A stretch of 64,000 bases of DNA, taken from positions 216,517 through 280,516 of the forward strand of contig NZ_AXAU01000009.1 of NCBI RefSeq assembly GCF_000472965.1. The letters are read 5' to 3'. The notes below the pieces were generated by a model. It was not told the DNA's origin. It was given only the letters and a program-made list of their open reading frames with translations, and did not search any database. Positions 63,601 to 64,000 of this stretch are shown here, piece by piece (the first letter of the stretch is position 1; every line of letters begins with the position of its first letter). Position numbers and translations under genes: made by a program. This DNA comes from Bradyrhizobium murdochi (lineage in GTDB: Bacteria > Pseudomonadota > Alphaproteobacteria > Rhizobiales > Xanthobacteraceae).

Positions 63601-64000
63601 GGTAGCATTCCAACGGACTGGAGGCAGAGTACACGGTCCCGATTTGTCGCATCTTCGCAGCTACTTGAAACTCATCGAGGCGAACCGAGAGCTGGGGCTG
63701 CGAGGCCCTGAGCAGCCGAGCTCGCCGGCCGCGCAGGGCGATCGGTTTTCCGGCTCTTCGCAGGATCTCCCCTCAACGCCGGCCAGCCGAAGCGCTGGAG
63801 CTTGGGTTTGGTTGAGTGAACAGCGGCAAGAACCAGGATCACCATCCAGGCCCGCGTCAAATGCTAAGGGCAGGCGTGAGCCATTTGTTGATCTGAATGC
63901 GCCACCGCCGTCCGAGTTGCGCGACGATGCTCACTTTGCGCCAGCCGCTCCTGCCAGGGTTCGCTCAGACACCTACGCTGGTCTTGAGCCATTTGTTGAT
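60656..64000 (+). CDS. Repeat-rich type III effector of the NopD/Bel2-5 (C48 protease) class, truncated by the window
   Basis: Open without a stop from ATG 60656 to the window edge, at least 1115 codons. About seven degenerate units of 80-95 residues recur, each with the pattern DA-LI-GL--AL, STA-TY, DFS-YLR and NNKPGIAARL-DES (first units near residues 96-185 and 185-270). Proline/serine-rich linkers separate groups. At residues 1076-1084 FVDLNAPPP is a plant-type EAR repression motif (DLN), and EPFVD recurs at the very end. This layout with a tts box is typical of NopD/Bel2-5 SUMO-protease effectors, whose ULP domain is C-terminal; that part is outside the window, so the protease is inferred. 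Confidence 0.75.
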   Translation, partial: MKFQSTNWVRQQSGIAGPQESSPAPSTDAAAFEQQLSEIAVPSAPVFMQVRAHQAEASRSEAHAGNDEAVLGAAALQTAQSNWVLVGRSEDPLYAKDARLISGLKQALLGGGAAESTATSNVGYLLSLSRWLFENYKPCIADRLHDESMDKDVEEFITKGGTANVRWALAHLRTSQLTGGVVPIAGRPDLTPYPKDGTLIKEYRKQAVAAGTSSTAKTYASILTDFSHYLRANNKPGIAARLQDETWNEDEPLNEEIQRYKDAGGNKSIGAALDHLRNGARKLNGPPFHPEDAPLISGLQEALVKAGYEEITAKTNYVRPLRRFSRWLFAKNKPGVAARLNDESLSSDAAIFDQSRRHLVLTALDRLRASQSPGGVASITARAGGIEAAAKQGGSQPAFSWPAALAEGDDQDLFFGTVDEAGASSCLQPPRHGLALNPTESPNPVNWRHQDDELTDERYRNILVPGEQIPIMRASGHPSTPPPHGQGGGTMLNASALPPGHAKLVFAGSSLDPVYCEDASLIEGLRPALIKAGASESTVGRNLRGLLSLGHWLVKNDKPGIASRLYDKSLDKDAQEFAEKEEKAIATPLDHLRASQSPGGITPFASRVERNPYPQDADLIKRYKEEAAPSTANTARSYATLLIDFSDYLRENDKPGIAARLGHDSLDEDVSRYKEADPHGRRKAGAALAHLLRSPAGARAIEPLRHIRPLPDLEDAVRAETKPTLTATAQHSGSNGAVSWPETLPANQQDLLLETMDGPSSSPPPQGDAVERQLMQTPSHQLAASPSQRQAPVSSPDELIGEQLPAEDAELLARFRVDAQLRKLTPGAINNSVSGLRTFVRWVNASHRGPVASRLRDGSSLDEEIAKYRSLGRDPQNRIRSAVDVLRRLLRGGEEVEAPEPRVLGAPRHHVPHPEDAPLIEGALSQALKDLKTPTAKLRQSAQQRATRLRALSAWLRGNGKGSIIGRLNGSSRQQLSLDDDVVAFQRTGGRVHGPDLSHLRSYLKLIEANRELGLRGPEQPSSPAAQGDRFSGSSQDLPSTPASRSAGAWVWLSEQRQEPGSPSRPASNAKGRREPFVDLNAPPPSELRDDAHFAPAAPARVRSDTYAGLEPFVD
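63877..64000 (+). repeat. Direct repeat carrying the EAR motif
   Basis: TGAGCCATTTGTTGAT occurs at 63877-63892 and again at 63985-64000, 108 bases apart and in frame, both encoding EPFVD. The second copy probably begins another DLN motif beyond the edge. Confidence 0.7.

Overview
The window looks like Bradyrhizobium (or a close relative): high G+C, a complete-looking aerobic cobalamin pathway of alpha-proteobacterial type, a hupSLCDF-HIJK / hypABFCDE uptake-hydrogenase cluster, a NodV/NodW-type two-component system, and at the right edge a repeat-rich type III effector gene behind a TtsI (tts) box. No rRNA, tRNA or CRISPR array was seen.

Region 1 (1-23204) is cobalamin biosynthesis. A leftward set cobU-cobS-bluB builds the nucleotide loop, cbiB and a threonine-phosphate decarboxylase make the aminopropanol arm, and leftward cobO-cobQ adenosylates and amidates the corrin. 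A cobalamin riboswitch (about 6466-6665) leads a tightly overlapping rightward operon: DUF1636 protein, cobW, cobN, cobG, cobH, cobI, cobJ, cobL, cobE, cobM, cobB, cobA. cobK lies antisense between cobJ and cobL. cobA appears frameshifted near its 3' end. A second cobalamin riboswitch (about 19805-20000) precedes a CbiM-like cobalt permease, cobF and cobT. A histidine phosphatase faces cobT. CobS/CobT chelatase partners of CobN were not found here.

Region 2 (23205-25781) is gene-poor. It holds one well-defined small RNA gene on the minus strand with C-rich anti-Shine-Dalgarno loops and an intrinsic terminator, plus decayed sequence.

Region 3 (25782-29051) is a visibly A+T-richer three-gene cassette: a HemN-like radical SAM enzyme, a PrnB/indoleamine-dioxygenase-like haem protein and a GNAT acetyltransferase. 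It resembles a small tailoring cluster for an unknown metabolite and is the best candidate for an undescribed system.

Region 4 (29052-44864) is the [NiFe] uptake hydrogenase: a sigma-54-type promoter, structural genes (hupSLC), maturation genes (hupD, F, H, I, J, K; no hupG seen) and nickel/cyanide insertion genes (hypABFCDE). It ends with a FixK-box-preceded hemN-like gene whose product lacks the fourth cysteine of genuine HemN.

Region 5 (44865-64000) is accessory, symbiosis-island-like DNA with long non-coding or decayed stretches. It has a coiled-coil membrane protein, an OprB-like porin with a duplicated leader segment, a 210-bp MITE-like element, a TauD-type dioxygenase, a NodV-NodW operon with an extra single-domain receiver, a broken IS66-type ORF, and a tts box followed by a large effector gene running off the window. 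Its repeats and DLN-type EAR motif resemble the NopD/Bel2-5 class.
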